From Bradyrhizobium sp. 4 (GTDB taxonomy: Bacteria; Pseudomonadota; Alphaproteobacteria; Rhizobiales; Xanthobacteraceae), in assembly GCF_023100905.1 (NCBI RefSeq), contig NZ_CP064687.1:124001-188000 (forward strand): a stretch of DNA of 64,000 bases, read 5' to 3'. The position numbers and the translations under genes are program-made. Of this stretch, positions 1 to 7,929 are shown piece by piece (the stretch's first letter is position 1; the number at the start of each line of letters is the position of its first letter). The notes beneath the pieces are model-generated. The model made no database searches. It saw only the letters and a list, made by a program, of their open reading frames with translations, and had not been told where the DNA came from.

Positions 1-55
1 CGATGGGTTGGAGGTCGAGAGAGAGGCTCTCGGCCGCCCGTCGTGGAGAATCGGC

Positions 56-323
56 ATGACGAAGGCTGTCCAAAAGATCACCTTGTCGCCCTCGCGTAAT
101 ATTCCGTTCAACAAGCTGGTGCTGAGCCAGTCCAACGTCCGGCATGTGACGGCGGGCATTTCCATCGAGCAACTCGCCGAAAGTATCGCGCAGCGTACGC
201 TCCTGCAGAGTCTCAACGTGCGGGCGGTTGTTCGTGCGTACGGTTGCGAGCGGCGTGGAGGTCCTGTCGAAAGTGCTCGACCCCTATCCGATCACGCGCA
301 TCAGTGAGCGGGAGGCCGCCTGA
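56..323 (+). pseudogene. ParB/RepB partition protein, 5' remnant fused to an unrelated gene end
   Basis: From the ATG at 56 the reading matches the start of a ParB-type nuclease/partition protein: an N-terminal segment, then the box-I-like stretch QSNVRHVTAGISIEQLAESI and RTLLQSLNVR. The similarity stops near base 235, before the ParB helix-turn-helix. Beyond that point the sensible frame is another one, ending LDPYPITRISEREAA at the TGA at 321-323, which overlaps the next start as TGATG. I read this as an internal deletion joining the 5' end of parB to the 3' end of a different gene. The stub cannot bind DNA as a ParB would. The family call is good; the identity of the 3' partner is unknown. 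Confidence 0.7.
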
Positions 324-1384
324 TGTTCAGCAAGCCTTGCGAATTAGCACGCCGCCTCGCGCGCGAGGCCGAGGCGGTGTGCCGACACTATCTCTCCAAT
401 GGAAAGAGGGAGGGGCGGTACTGGCTGGTCGGCGATGTCCACAACGCCCCAGGGCGCTCACTGTTCGTGCGGCTCCAGGACTCACGGAAAGGCTCCGCCG
501 GAAAATGGACTGACGCCGCAACCGGGGAACATGGCGATCTCCTCGACGTCATCCGTGAAACCTGCGGCTTGCGCGATTTCCGGGAGGTCGCAGAGGAGGC
601 GAGGCGCTTTCTGAGGCTGGCTCGTACTGAACCGGAACTCGTCCCGAAACCCGTTCGTCCGTTAGGACCGGCCGGATCGCAAGACGCGGCAAGACGGCTC
701 TTTATGAGATCGCAACCGATCGAGGGGACGCTGGCCGAGACATATTTGCAGCGTCGCGGGATCGCCCACCTGCACCATGGTGGCAGCCTGCGTTTCCATC
801 CGCGCTGCTATTATCGGCCCGACGAACACCTGCCAGCCGAGACCTGGCCGGCGATGATCGCCTGCGTCACGGATCTCGAAGGCAGGATCACTGGCGTGCA
901 TCGCACCTGGCTCGACCCTGACGGCTTTGATCGCATTCGGCTGGGCAAAGCTCCGATCGATACGCCGCGACGCGCGATGGGCGATCTCCTGGGGAACGCG
1001 GTTCGCTTCGGCGTGCTGGACGACGTGCTCGCTGCCGGCGAGGGAATCGAAACCATGCTGTCGCTACGTTACGTGTTGCCGATAATGCCAATGCTGGCTG
1101 CGCTCTCGGCCAATCATCTCTCCGCCATGGTTCTTCCGACCGGGCTGCGCCGGCTCTACATCGCCCGCGATGTCGATGCCGCTGGCGATGCGGTGCAGGC
1201 GACCCTCAGCCAGCGCGCAGCGGACGCCGGCATTGAAGCGGTCACGCTGTCGCCCCGGCTGGGCGACTTCAACGAAGATCTGCATGTCTTCGGTGTCCAT
1301 GCTCTCCAAGCAGCGTTGCAGCTCCAGCTCGTGCCAGAGGACGTCGTTCGCTTCCTGCATCCCTCGACTGTACCCGCGGAATAG
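323..1384 (+). CDS. Toprim-domain primase/helicase-like protein of an ICE or plasmid
   Basis: A 353-residue protein of the Toprim family common in rhizobial integrative elements and plasmids, where it is thought to act in element DNA replication as a primase-like enzyme. An N-terminal region with GKWTDAATGEHGDLLDVI is followed by the Toprim fold: the acidic motif AAGEGIETMLS (about residues 237-247) and the later LYIARDVDAAGDA, holding the DxD-type metal ligands. Both motifs are intact. The start overlaps the preceding stop (TGATG), which suggests translational coupling to the gene that was here before the upstream deletion. It is followed by a 330-base gap and the DUF2493 gene, the usual neighbour in such elements. 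Catalytic activity is inferred from motifs only. Confidence 0.88.
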   Translation: MFSKPCELARRLAREAEAVCRHYLSNGKREGRYWLVGDVHNAPGRSLFVRLQDSRKGSAGKWTDAATGEHGDLLDVIRETCGLRDFREVAEEARRFLRLARTEPELVPKPVRPLGPAGSQDAARRLFMRSQPIEGTLAETYLQRRGIAHLHHGGSLRFHPRCYYRPDEHLPAETWPAMIACVTDLEGRITGVHRTWLDPDGFDRIRLGKAPIDTPRRAMGDLLGNAVRFGVLDDVLAAGEGIETMLSLRYVLPIMPMLAALSANHLSAMVLPTGLRRLYIARDVDAAGDAVQATLSQRAADAGIEAVTLSPRLGDFNEDLHVFGVHALQAALQLQLVPEDVVRFLHPSTVPAE

Positions 1385-1714
1385 CTTCCGGTCCTTGATC
1401 GACGTCGATCGGCCAGTCATAGGCGAGGCCAATACCGGAAGAGGACGCGACCTCGGCCTTCTAGAGAGCGATCGGACGGCAGGCGGAGCGCGCCGGCAAT
1501 GGCTACGGCCGGCTATTTTCCGCCGCGCGCCAGTGATGTGAAGACACATCATTGGGTTCGCCGCGCGCTTTGCATCGCGAAGCAAAATAGCCGGCCTCCG
1601 CCATCCTCCGCTGCCGCTTCGGCCCTTTCGGGTTCTGGCACGCTTCGGCCGCCGTCAGAGGATCGCCACGAAGGCGGCGATAGTCGCGGCCGATCCGGCA
1701 AAGGACCTCTTCCC
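1385..1714. other. Intergenic stretch, no gene seen
   Basis: This 330-base interval has open frames on both strands, but none has a family resemblance or a good ribosome binding site. The frame of the DUF2493 gene is open upstream to 1499, but this extension is low-complexity and unlike the family. It probably holds the promoter of the downstream gene; no sigma-factor boxes were assigned. Confidence 0.5.
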
Positions 1715-2638
1715 ATGACCGACCATGACGACGTCGAACCGCTGCACAACTCTTCTCCGACCGACCAAGTCATCACCGAACTCCAGCTCTTCGGCTATCA
1801 CCCCTTCGACGACCAGCCCGATCCAAGACCGCTCCCAGAGGGCAAGATGGTTGGCGGCGCCGTCGCCGATATCTTCGACGCCCTGGTCGCGACCTTGAGC
1901 GACACCCGGCTTGAGCCGGACCTTGACGATCTGCTCTGGTCGACCGTCAACCTGTTCCATCGTGCCGTCGAGCGCGTCGAAAGGCAGCTCGATAACAACG
2001 AACAAGCGCAGCACAAGAGCCAACGCGAGCAGAACGGGTCCGAGGTGCGATCGGTCGAACTCGAGCGCCTGACCGCCGAAGGCGTCACGCTGATCGAACG
2101 CCGCAACTGCCTGGAACTCTTCCGTGACCAGGCCATCGAACAATTTGAGGTCAACACCGGCGCATCCTGGCGCCCGCGATCGGGATCATTGGTCAACCAC
2201 CGCACGTTCACCGCAGCGATGATCGACTCCCGCGACTTCATTGCCGCCAAACGCCGCGCCGAAACCGAGGTCTTGTTGCCACCCGGGCCGAAAATCGCAC
2301 TCACCGGCGGGCTCGACTTCAATGACCACAACCTCATCTGGGATCGCCTCGACAAGGTTCATGCCAAGCACCCGGACATGGTCCTCCTGCATGGCGGCTC
2401 TCCCAAGGGCGCCGAACTGATCGCCTCCAAATGGGCGACCAATCGCAAGGTCCCACAGATCGCTTTCAAGCCGGACTGGACGAAACACGCCAAGGCGGCG
2501 CCATTCAAGCGCAACGACGCGATGCTCGAACTCCTGCCGATCGGCGTCATGCATTTTCCGGGCACGGGAATTCAGGACAATATCGCTGACAAGGCGAAGC
2601 GGCTCGGTATTCCCGTTTGGAAGTTCGGCGGCTCATGA
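1715..2638 (+). CDS. DUF2493 (SLOG/YspA-like) domain protein
   Basis: A 307-residue protein whose C-terminal half is the DUF2493 domain: a Rossmann-like SLOG fold with KIALTGGLDFNDHNLIWDRLDKVH, then HPDMVLLHGGSPKGAELIASKWA, where GGSPKGAE is the phosphate-binding loop, and a closing MLELLPIGVMHFPGTGIQDNIADKAKRLGIPV. SLOG proteins are proposed to bind nucleotide-derived ligands; the role in mobile elements is not established. The ATG at 1715 was chosen because the family starts MTDHDD-like here and the upstream in-frame 72 codons look non-coding. It belongs to the conserved primase-DUF2493-membrane protein-DUF736 gene string of rhizobial ICEs. Confidence 0.88.
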   Translation: MTDHDDVEPLHNSSPTDQVITELQLFGYHPFDDQPDPRPLPEGKMVGGAVADIFDALVATLSDTRLEPDLDDLLWSTVNLFHRAVERVERQLDNNEQAQHKSQREQNGSEVRSVELERLTAEGVTLIERRNCLELFRDQAIEQFEVNTGASWRPRSGSLVNHRTFTAAMIDSRDFIAAKRRAETEVLLPPGPKIALTGGLDFNDHNLIWDRLDKVHAKHPDMVLLHGGSPKGAELIASKWATNRKVPQIAFKPDWTKHAKAAPFKRNDAMLELLPIGVMHFPGTGIQDNIADKAKRLGIPVWKFGGS

Positions 2639-2776
2639 GCGCCGTCTACTCGCCTGGAAGACGACGAAGACGGAGTTGCGCGCCGCAACTCCGCCTACTT
2701 CCGATTTTCGGTCCGAAGCCGCGCCGCGGTGGTGGTGGAGGCGCGACCAATACCTCTGTGCATTGGAGCCACCACC

Positions 2777-3259
2777 ATGCTCGCCCTTGGGCTTGCCCTC
2801 AACACGCTCGGCATCGGTTTGTTCTGCTGGCTGATCCTTGCGCTGGCGGTCTATGCCTTGCCGTTTTTCGTCGCGCTCAGTGTCGGAATATCGGCATTTT
2901 CGCGATGGCGCGGGCCTCTTCGGCGCACTGCTTATCGGAATTGCTTCTGGCGCGCTGACGCTTGCCGCTGGTCAGCTCACTCTCGCGGCTAATCGGTCGT
3001 TGACCTTGCGCGTCCCGGTCGCAACCGTCTTCGCGGTCCCGCGGCAATCGCCGGCTACCATGTGGTGTTTGCCCTGTCCCAGATCGGGGTGCGTTCGCCG
3101 AGCTGGCGGGAGGCCTTCGCTTGCGTAGGTGCGCTTTGCATCGGCGGCACGGCATGGGCGCGTTTGACCGCTTCGCGAGGCCCCCCACCGTCTCACTCGG
3201 CCGGGGTGGTGGAGAATACACCTCGACCAATTCTTCCAGCCGCCACGCTCGAGCGATGA
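2777..3259 (+). pseudogene. Small integral membrane protein of the ICE, broken by two frameshifts
   Basis: Three successive frames reconstruct one hydrophobic protein. The first begins at the ATG at 2777 with LALGLALNTLGIGLFCW and a membrane segment. It shifts near 2893-2900, where a run of four T appears to carry one extra base, into GLFGALLIGIASGALTLAAG. It shifts again near 3035-3045 into AIAGYHVVFALSQIGV followed by WREAFACVGALCIGGTA. Joined together this gives a roughly 150-residue protein with four hydrophobic segments, in the position where these elements carry a conserved membrane protein between DUF2493 and DUF736. Function is unknown. Two independent indels make it non-functional unless they are sequencing errors. 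Confidence 0.65.
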
Positions 3260-3808
3260 GGCTTCGTCGTCATCAGGTCGAGCAAGCTCGCACAGAGACC
3301 AGGTTGAACGAGACGGCGTCGAGCTCGAGCGAAAGGCAACCGCGTCTCCCTTCGAAGCCTTTATGCAAGGCCCACCAATCTCTGTCTGGCTCGCATAGCT
3401 GGGTGGGGCGCGCCGCGCTCGATCATTCCTGCGGGAGACGATACCGCCCTTTGCGGCAGATTGTTTCTCCTTCTGCGCCGGCCCGTCCCGACCTCTTGCT
3501 CAGAACAACCGAAATTTGCCACTCATCTCCTTAGGATTGCGGTTCAGCGCGCGGACGCACGTGGCCTCCTTGATGGCTCGATCTGGCCCAAGAGCGGCTG
3601 CGCCTCGATCGTCTGAGCCGCAACGCCGTTGATGCGACTTTCTTCCCCTGGGCTTGCGCCCATTCCTCGCGAGACAAGAAAGTCGCTCCAACGGCGTCCT
3701 CCGCTGCGCTCCGGCCTGCTAGCGGGTGCGTCGCCGATCGTCTTCGGCCTTTAGATCGCCATCGAGGCCGCGGTGGTCGCGGGCTCGAAACACAACAGGA
3801 GAAGTGAC
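3260..3808. other. Non-coding stretch before DUF736
   Basis: About 550 bases without a supportable gene. Short open frames on both strands are low-complexity, Arg/Ser-rich shadows of GC-rich DNA. The last bases before the DUF736 start contain a purine-rich ribosome binding site (AGGAGAAG near 3797). Nothing else was recognised. Confidence 0.5.
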
Positions 3809-4129
3809 ATGGCTAACATCGGTTCTTTCAAGAAAGTCGGCAACGATTTCCAGGGCGAGATCGTCACCCTGAGTTTGCAGGCCAGGGGCGTCCGCATCGT
3901 CGCCGAGACCAACCGCTCCAACGATAACGCTCCCAGCCACCGCATCTATGTGGGCCGGGCGGAGATCGGGGCAGCCTGGTCCAAGCGCTCCGAGGAGGGC
4001 CGCGATTACCTCTCGCTCAAGCTTGACGACCCGTCGTTCAACGCGCCGATCTACGCGAACCTGTTCGATGACGAAGGCGGAGAGGGCTACACGCTCCTCT
4101 GGTCGCGCCCGCGCAAGAACGGGGAGTGA
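3809..4129 (+). CDS. DUF736 family protein
   Basis: A 106-residue protein of the DUF736 family, a compact beta-rich protein carried by very many alphaproteobacterial plasmids and ICEs and of unknown function. It starts MANIGSFKKVGNDFQGEI after a clear AGGAGAAG site, and contains the family hallmarks IYVGRAEIGAAWSKRSEEGRDYLSLKLDDPSF and GYTLLWSRPRK. Length and termini match the family, so the gene looks intact. It is followed 12 bases later by a strong hairpin terminator, so it is probably transcribed alone or as the last gene of its unit. Confidence 0.92.
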   Translation: MANIGSFKKVGNDFQGEIVTLSLQARGVRIVAETNRSNDNAPSHRIYVGRAEIGAAWSKRSEEGRDYLSLKLDDPSFNAPIYANLFDDEGGEGYTLLWSRPRKNGE

Positions 4130-4140
4130 GGCTCGGTCCA

Positions 4141-4179
4141 AAGCCCCGCCTGAGTTGATCGGGCGGGGCTTCTTTTCCA
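4141..4179 (+). terminator. Rho-independent terminator after the DUF736 gene
   Basis: A perfect 10-bp stem (AAGCCCCGCC at 4141-4150 pairing with GGCGGGGCTT at 4162-4171), an 11-base loop and a following T-rich tract TCTTTT. It lies 12 bases beyond the stop codon of the DUF736 gene. Confidence 0.85.
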
Positions 4180-4643
4180 GCCTAAGGCGGCAAGATGATC
4201 ACGCTGCTGTTCCATTGGAGCGGTTCTCACATCACCTCTCGTGGGTACCGATATCTATTTTGGTCTGGTCAATGCCGGTATCGTAGACAGCTTGCTCTTG
4301 GGGTAGCGAGGGGCTTTGCGGAGCCCGGGGACCGAGCGCCTCAACCTCATAAGTCACCGCTGCGGCGCTAACGCTTTGCTGACCTTGCATCGGGCGTCTA
4401 ATCGGGCGGAGGCACAATCGGAATGGCAAGTCCGGCGTCTACGCGGTCCCGTTTTGACCATCATCTTGAAGCCCTTCACTCACGCTTGAGCATTGCCGGA
4501 TGGATTGTAAGGGCAGGAGGCTACACCCTCCTTAGGTCCGACCGCATAAAACCGGCAAGCAGAGCTCGAACAAAAACCTCGTCGAACCGCTCGTGCGAGG
4601 CTTCTTGCAGGCGCAGGGGAACGTCTCGCCGCGGTACGATGCT
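4180..4643. other. Intergenic stretch, no gene seen
   Basis: About 460 bases between the DUF736 terminator and the 3' end of the minus-strand HTH gene. No open frame resembles a known family and no repeat or hairpin stands out. Confidence 0.45.
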
Positions 4644-4907
4644 CTACTGGTCAATCTTTTTTCCTCTTCGGTGCTTTAGGAAGCTCTTGGAGAACTCCTG
4701 GTCCGGCAAGACAAGATTCACGTGGCTAACACCCAGTGTGGTTGCGAGTTCGAACAGCGTCACCACGGTGGGATTGCGCCGACCTTGTTCCAATCCGCTG
4801 ATATATTGTTGCGTGAAGTCGGACGCCTCTGAGAATTTCTCCTGCGTGAAGCCTTTCTGCTTCCGCAGTTTTAAAAAATTCCGACCCACCAACTTGCGCA
4901 TATCCAT
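4644..4907 (-). CDS. XRE-family HTH repressor, QseC-like
   Basis: An 87-residue DNA-binding protein: MDMRKLVGRNFLKLRKQKG, then TQEKFSEASDFTQQYISGLEQG, a textbook XRE helix-turn-helix, then RRNPTVVTLFELATTLGVS. Length, sequence style and position match QseC, the repressor divergently transcribed from the antiactivator gene qseM in the symbiosis element ICEMlSymR7A of Mesorhizobium. The ATG at 4907 is preferred because family members begin MDMRKL; a GTG seven codons upstream (4928) is also in frame. Here too the neighbour read in the opposite direction is a DUF2285 gene, which supports the assignment. Its presumed target, the 77-base divergent region, contains a short inverted repeat. The gene is intact although its partner is frameshifted. 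Confidence 0.72.
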   Translation of the reverse strand: MDMRKLVGRNFLKLRKQKGFTQEKFSEASDFTQQYISGLEQGRRNPTVVTLFELATTLGVSHVNLVLPDQEFSKSFLKHRRGKKIDQ

Positions 4908-4984
4908 CGGCGCAAGTTGCTTCTTCACATTGAACTGAGGAACCGTGCCTGCGCACGTCTATTGTCATTCTTGCGAGATTTATC
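4908..4984. promoter_or_regulatory. Divergent control region of the qseC-like and qseM-like genes
   Basis: The 77 bases between two divergent starts must hold both promoters. An inverted repeat CGTGC-CTGC-GCACG occupies 4944-4957 and is the best candidate operator for the HTH protein. In the known system the repressor binds operators between the two genes; here the exact sites are inference. Confidence 0.45.
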
Positions 4985-5261
4985 ATGCAAACACCGCCCC
5001 TTGAGCCGCATGTCGCCGCCTGCGCCCCCACAGATCCAGCGCTCACATCCTATGATGAGGAGCATCTGGTGACGTACTGGCGCCTTCTCGACGCCGCGGC
5101 AGATGGCGCCGACTGGAAGGAAGTGGCCCGAATCGCGCTGCACATTTGATCCGGACCGAGAATCGATGCGGGCGCAAACTGCATTCGAGAGCTATTTGAG
5201 GCGCGCTAGATGGCTGGCAGATCACGGCTACCGTCATCTGGTTGCGCGGTGGCGCAGGTAG
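4985..5261 (+). pseudogene. DUF2285 antiactivator, QseM-like, single +1 frameshift
   Basis: From the ATG at 4985 the protein reads EPHVAACAPTDPALTSYDEEHLVTYWRLLDAAADGADWKEVARIALHI, then meets TGA at 5147. Skipping one T at that point restores DPDRESMRAQTAFESYLRRARWLADHGYRHLV to the stop at 5261. Joined, this gives a roughly 92-residue single-domain DUF2285 protein of the QseM type. QseM blocks the transfer activators TraR and FseA in ICEMlSymR7A. The frame change falls on CAC AUU UGA U, where a +1 slip would read GAU, as at the CUU UGA site of the RF2 gene. I see no Shine-Dalgarno-like stimulator just upstream, so simple decay is the likelier reading. Confidence 0.72.
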
Positions 5262-5443
5262 ATAGCAGGATTTGGCCATCCGAGTTGAGAAGTCAATTCT
5301 CTCCGACCATCATGGATCTTCTTGAGCATCACTTGGTGATCGCTTCCACGGCAACTTGGCACTCCCACAGCCCTTATTGACCGGCTATCGAGTCAATCGC
5401 GCTCGGAGAGTTCAGCCCGGAGTAGATGCGGTCGAGCGCACAA

Positions 5444-5666
5444 TCACGCACGAATTTTGCTCGCCTTCTCCTCGACCAGTTGGGCGGGTCGAACTCCCAG
5501 AGCCTGCGAGACTTGCCAGATCGTAAGCAGGGTCACGTTTTGCAACCCTCTCTCCATTGATGAACGCGCGGTCGACACCCATGCGCTCTGCCACCGCCTC
5601 TTGGGTCAGGCGCAGGTCTAACCGAAATCGACGCGTGTTTGCTCCAAAAAGCTTGCGGATGTCCAT
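5444..5666 (-). pseudogene. Second XRE-family HTH regulator, frameshifted
   Basis: Minus-strand reading MDIRKLFGANTRRFRLDLRL followed by TQEAVAERMGVDRAFIN gives the first two helices of an XRE domain. About five bases are missing after FIN. In the next frame the rest of the domain follows as ERGLQNVTLLTIWQVSQALGV, then RPAQLVEEKASKIRA and a stop at 5444. It is a paralogue of the HTH gene at 4644-4907. The indel falls within the DNA-recognition region, so the product is probably dead. Its 5' end abuts the truncated DUF2285 activator gene on the plus strand. Confidence 0.7.
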
Positions 5667-5709
5667 CCGCAGGATAGGAAGCATTCGCGTATTTGGCGCT
5701 GCTTTCACC

Positions 5710-6293
5710 CATGACCCGCAAGGGTCTTTCTACGAGCAGACCATCTTCTGGGCGCCCGAGGCGATGCCAACGGTGGTGCCGGTCGTTCGGAGCGCGTCCG
5801 GCCGTCAAGGTTCGGACGTAGTACTTCCGCTTGCTGACCTCACGTCGGCCACCATGAGGCAAGCACCGGACGGCTGGCATGCCCTCTTGCTGGTCCAGGG
5901 CACGCAGCATCGATTATGGCTCAGTGAGGCCCCGCACCTCGGCACCGGATATGCCACCGAATTGCCGCTTGACGAGAATTCGTCGCGCGCGCCCACGCCG
6001 CGCATCGCTTATGGCGAACGTTGAACGGCCGCCCGCCGGGACCTGCCTTTCACCGGCTTTCGGCCCAGCAGCGGAAAAGGCTCGGCCTGGCTCTGCGAGC
6101 GCGGGATGGGCATGAGGATGGCGCATCCTATCGAACGATCGCGGAGGTGATGTTCGGCAAAAAGCGACTCATCGAGCGCGGCTGGAAGACCCACGACGTG
6201 CGCAGCCGTACCATTCGCCTGGTCAAAGCCGGTCGCTTCATCGTGCGCGCTGGCTACCGTTCATTGTTTCGGTCGAGATCCCGCCAGAGATAG
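5710..6293 (+). pseudogene. FseA-like DUF6499/DUF2285 transfer activator, 5'-truncated and frameshifted
   Basis: The first frame reads DPQGSFYEQTIFWAPEAMPTVVPVV, then HRLWLSEAPHLGTGYATELPLDE. After a missing base near 5977 the frame changes to FVARAHAAHRLWRTLNGRPPGP and runs through ASYRTIAEVMFGKKRLIERGWKTHDVRSRTIRLVKAGRFIVRAGYR, a complete DUF2285 helix-turn-helix variant. This is the large activator class represented by FseA of ICEMlSymR7A, there made by programmed +1 frameshifting of two ORFs. Here the shift is -1 in sense and the N-terminal DUF6499 part is missing, replaced by the 5' end of the opposite HTH pseudogene, so this is decay and not recoding. The start given is only where homology begins. 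Confidence 0.65.
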
Positions 6294-6674
6294 ATCTGCA
6301 TAGCGTACAACTGATGCAATCAGGTCAGGTTTGGCGCCTCTAGCCCTCCCGCTGACTGCACCGGCGGGCGGCCCGCGATTGGATCTTACGCCTCATGCGC
6401 GCCGATCGCCTGCGTCGCATCGGAGCGCTTCGAGCTCCCCCGCACCACGCCTAACAACTGAGACGTCCCTGGCTGCGCAGCAGAATCGTCGGCCGATTGC
6501 TGGACTACCAAGCCTGCATTCCTCTTTTGCCGATCGCAGCGCGAAAGCAAAGGAGGGGTGCCGAAATCGCCCTAACAATGTTCGGCATCCCCTCACGTGC
6601 GTTCGCTCCTCCATGGTGTCCCTTGACGCGCGATCAAACTCCGTCGCGCTCCATGACATCACGGGAGCGATCCG
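6294..6674. other. Intergenic stretch upstream of the excisionase-like gene
   Basis: About 380 bases with no supportable gene. The bases just before 6675 contain GGGAGCGATCCG, a usable ribosome binding site for the HTH gene. Confidence 0.45.
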
Positions 6675-6953
6675 ATGCCCGACCCGAACGCCGGCACGCC
6701 GCAGCGCTATCTTCGCACACCAGAAGCGGCACGCTTTCTTGGCCTCTCCGGCCGCACCCTCGAAAAGCATCGCACCTATGGCACAGGTCCGACCTACCGC
6801 AAGCTGGGCGGCCGCGTCGTCTACGCGCTCGAAGACCTGAAAGCATGGGTGGACCGCGGCGCCAAAACGTCGACCAGCGATCCCGGGGTTGGCACGGTCT
6901 TGCCCGCCAAGCGGCACCCGCCCATCCCTTACGCTGGCAAGGAGCGGCGCTGA
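6675..6953 (+). CDS. AlpA/excisionase-type HTH protein
   Basis: A 92-residue protein with one MerR/excisionase-like winged helix-turn-helix: YLRTPEAARFLGLSGRTLEKHR, then GPTYRKLGGRVVYALEDLKAWVDRG. Proteins of this size and design act as recombination directionality factors or as small regulators in ICEs, and they commonly lie just upstream of repA in rhizobial elements. Only three bases separate it from repA, so the two are co-transcribed. Whether it controls excision or repA cannot be told from sequence. It looks intact. Confidence 0.8.
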   Translation: MPDPNAGTPQRYLRTPEAARFLGLSGRTLEKHRTYGTGPTYRKLGGRVVYALEDLKAWVDRGAKTSTSDPGVGTVLPAKRHPPIPYAGKERR

Positions 6954-6956
6954 CCC

Positions 6957-7859
6957 ATGCCGGACAGCAACTCCTTTGCGCGCTCGCGGCGCAACTCAGA
7001 ACGGGATCAGCTCGATCTGTTTCGCGCTCTTCCCGGTGATCTCGCGCCGCGCGACGCGCAAGACTTAATGGCTTATCCGTTCTTTTCGCTGGCGAAGTCG
7101 AAACGGACCGTTCCCATCGATTTTGGGGTCGGGACAATCAAGATCCGTGTCGAAGCTGTGCCGGAACATGGCATGGCGACCATCTGGGATGCGGACGTGC
7201 TGATCTGGGCCGCCTCGCAAATTATCCAGGCGCGTGATGCGGGTTTGAAGACGTCGCGGTTGATGGCTGCCACCCCTTACGAGATCCTGACCTTCGTGGG
7301 ACGCGGCACAAGCGTGCGCGACTACGATCGCCTCAAGGCTGCGCTCGACCGGTTGCAATCGACCACTGTGATGACATCCATTCGCCAGCCGACTGAGCGC
7401 CGGCAGCATCGGTTCTCGTGGATCAACGAATGGAAAGAGACGGCGGATATGCACGGCCGCGCCCGCGGGCTCGAGCTGATCCTGCCAGACTGGTTCTACA
7501 CGGGTGTTCTGAACGAAGCGCTCGTGCTGACGATCGACCGCGCATATTTCGATCTGACTGGCGGACTGGAGCGCTGGCTTTATCGCCTCGTGCGCAAGCA
7601 CGGCGGTCGCCAAAAGGGCGGCTGGAGCTTTGATCTTGTGCACCTCCACGCCAAATCGGGCTGCCTATCGCCACTCAAGCACTTCGCATACGACCTGCGC
7701 CAGATCGTTCGACAGCAGAGATTGCCAGGATATGAACTGGTCATCTCGCACGACCCAAATGGGACGGAACGGCTGAACTTCGCTCCCACTCCGGTCGACC
7801 CGCTTACCCACCGGCTGCGCAAGCGCGGGCTTATCTCCGGCTCGGGGGAAAACCTGTGA
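6957..7859 (+). CDS. repA: Replication initiator protein A (RepA)
   Basis: A 300-residue plasmid-type replication initiator. It carries the family features ERDQLDLFRALPGDLAPRDAQDLMAYPFFSLAKSKR near the N terminus, a winged-helix region through DYDRLKAALDRLQSTTVMTS, and the second domain around LTIDRAYFDLTGGLERWLYRLVRKHGG. Such RepA proteins bind iterons at the origin and let the circular form of an ICE, or a plasmid, replicate. Iteron-like repeats follow immediately downstream (7866-7929), which fits. It is co-directional and close-packed with the HTH gene before it. A parA gene, usually found next in this gene order, is not recognisable. The reading frame is intact. Confidence 0.9.
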   Translation: MPDSNSFARSRRNSERDQLDLFRALPGDLAPRDAQDLMAYPFFSLAKSKRTVPIDFGVGTIKIRVEAVPEHGMATIWDADVLIWAASQIIQARDAGLKTSRLMAATPYEILTFVGRGTSVRDYDRLKAALDRLQSTTVMTSIRQPTERRQHRFSWINEWKETADMHGRARGLELILPDWFYTGVLNEALVLTIDRAYFDLTGGLERWLYRLVRKHGGRQKGGWSFDLVHLHAKSGCLSPLKHFAYDLRQIVRQQRLPGYELVISHDPNGTERLNFAPTPVDPLTHRLRKRGLISGSGENL

Positions 7860-7865
7860 ATCCCG

Positions 7866-7929
7866 CCGTGCTATCAGGGACCAGCGCCACCGTGCCATCG
7901 GGGACCGAAAACGCGTGCCATCAGGGACC
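7866..7929 (+). repeat. Three iteron-like direct repeats, putative replication origin
   Basis: Three 17-base direct repeats with consensus SCGTGCYATCRGGGACC lie at 7866-7882, 7890-7906 and 7913-7929. Their starts are 24 and 23 bases apart, close to two helical turns. A degenerate fourth copy (GCTATCGCGG) may begin at 7930. Position directly after repA and near-helical spacing are typical of RepA-binding iterons. Confidence 0.75.

Noticed and set aside
5710..6293. Programmed frameshift in the FseA-like gene, as in ICEMlSymR7A
   Set aside because: The known event is +1; here the needed change is -1 in sense at GAATTC without a slippery run, and the gene also lacks its 5' part, so decay is the simpler account.
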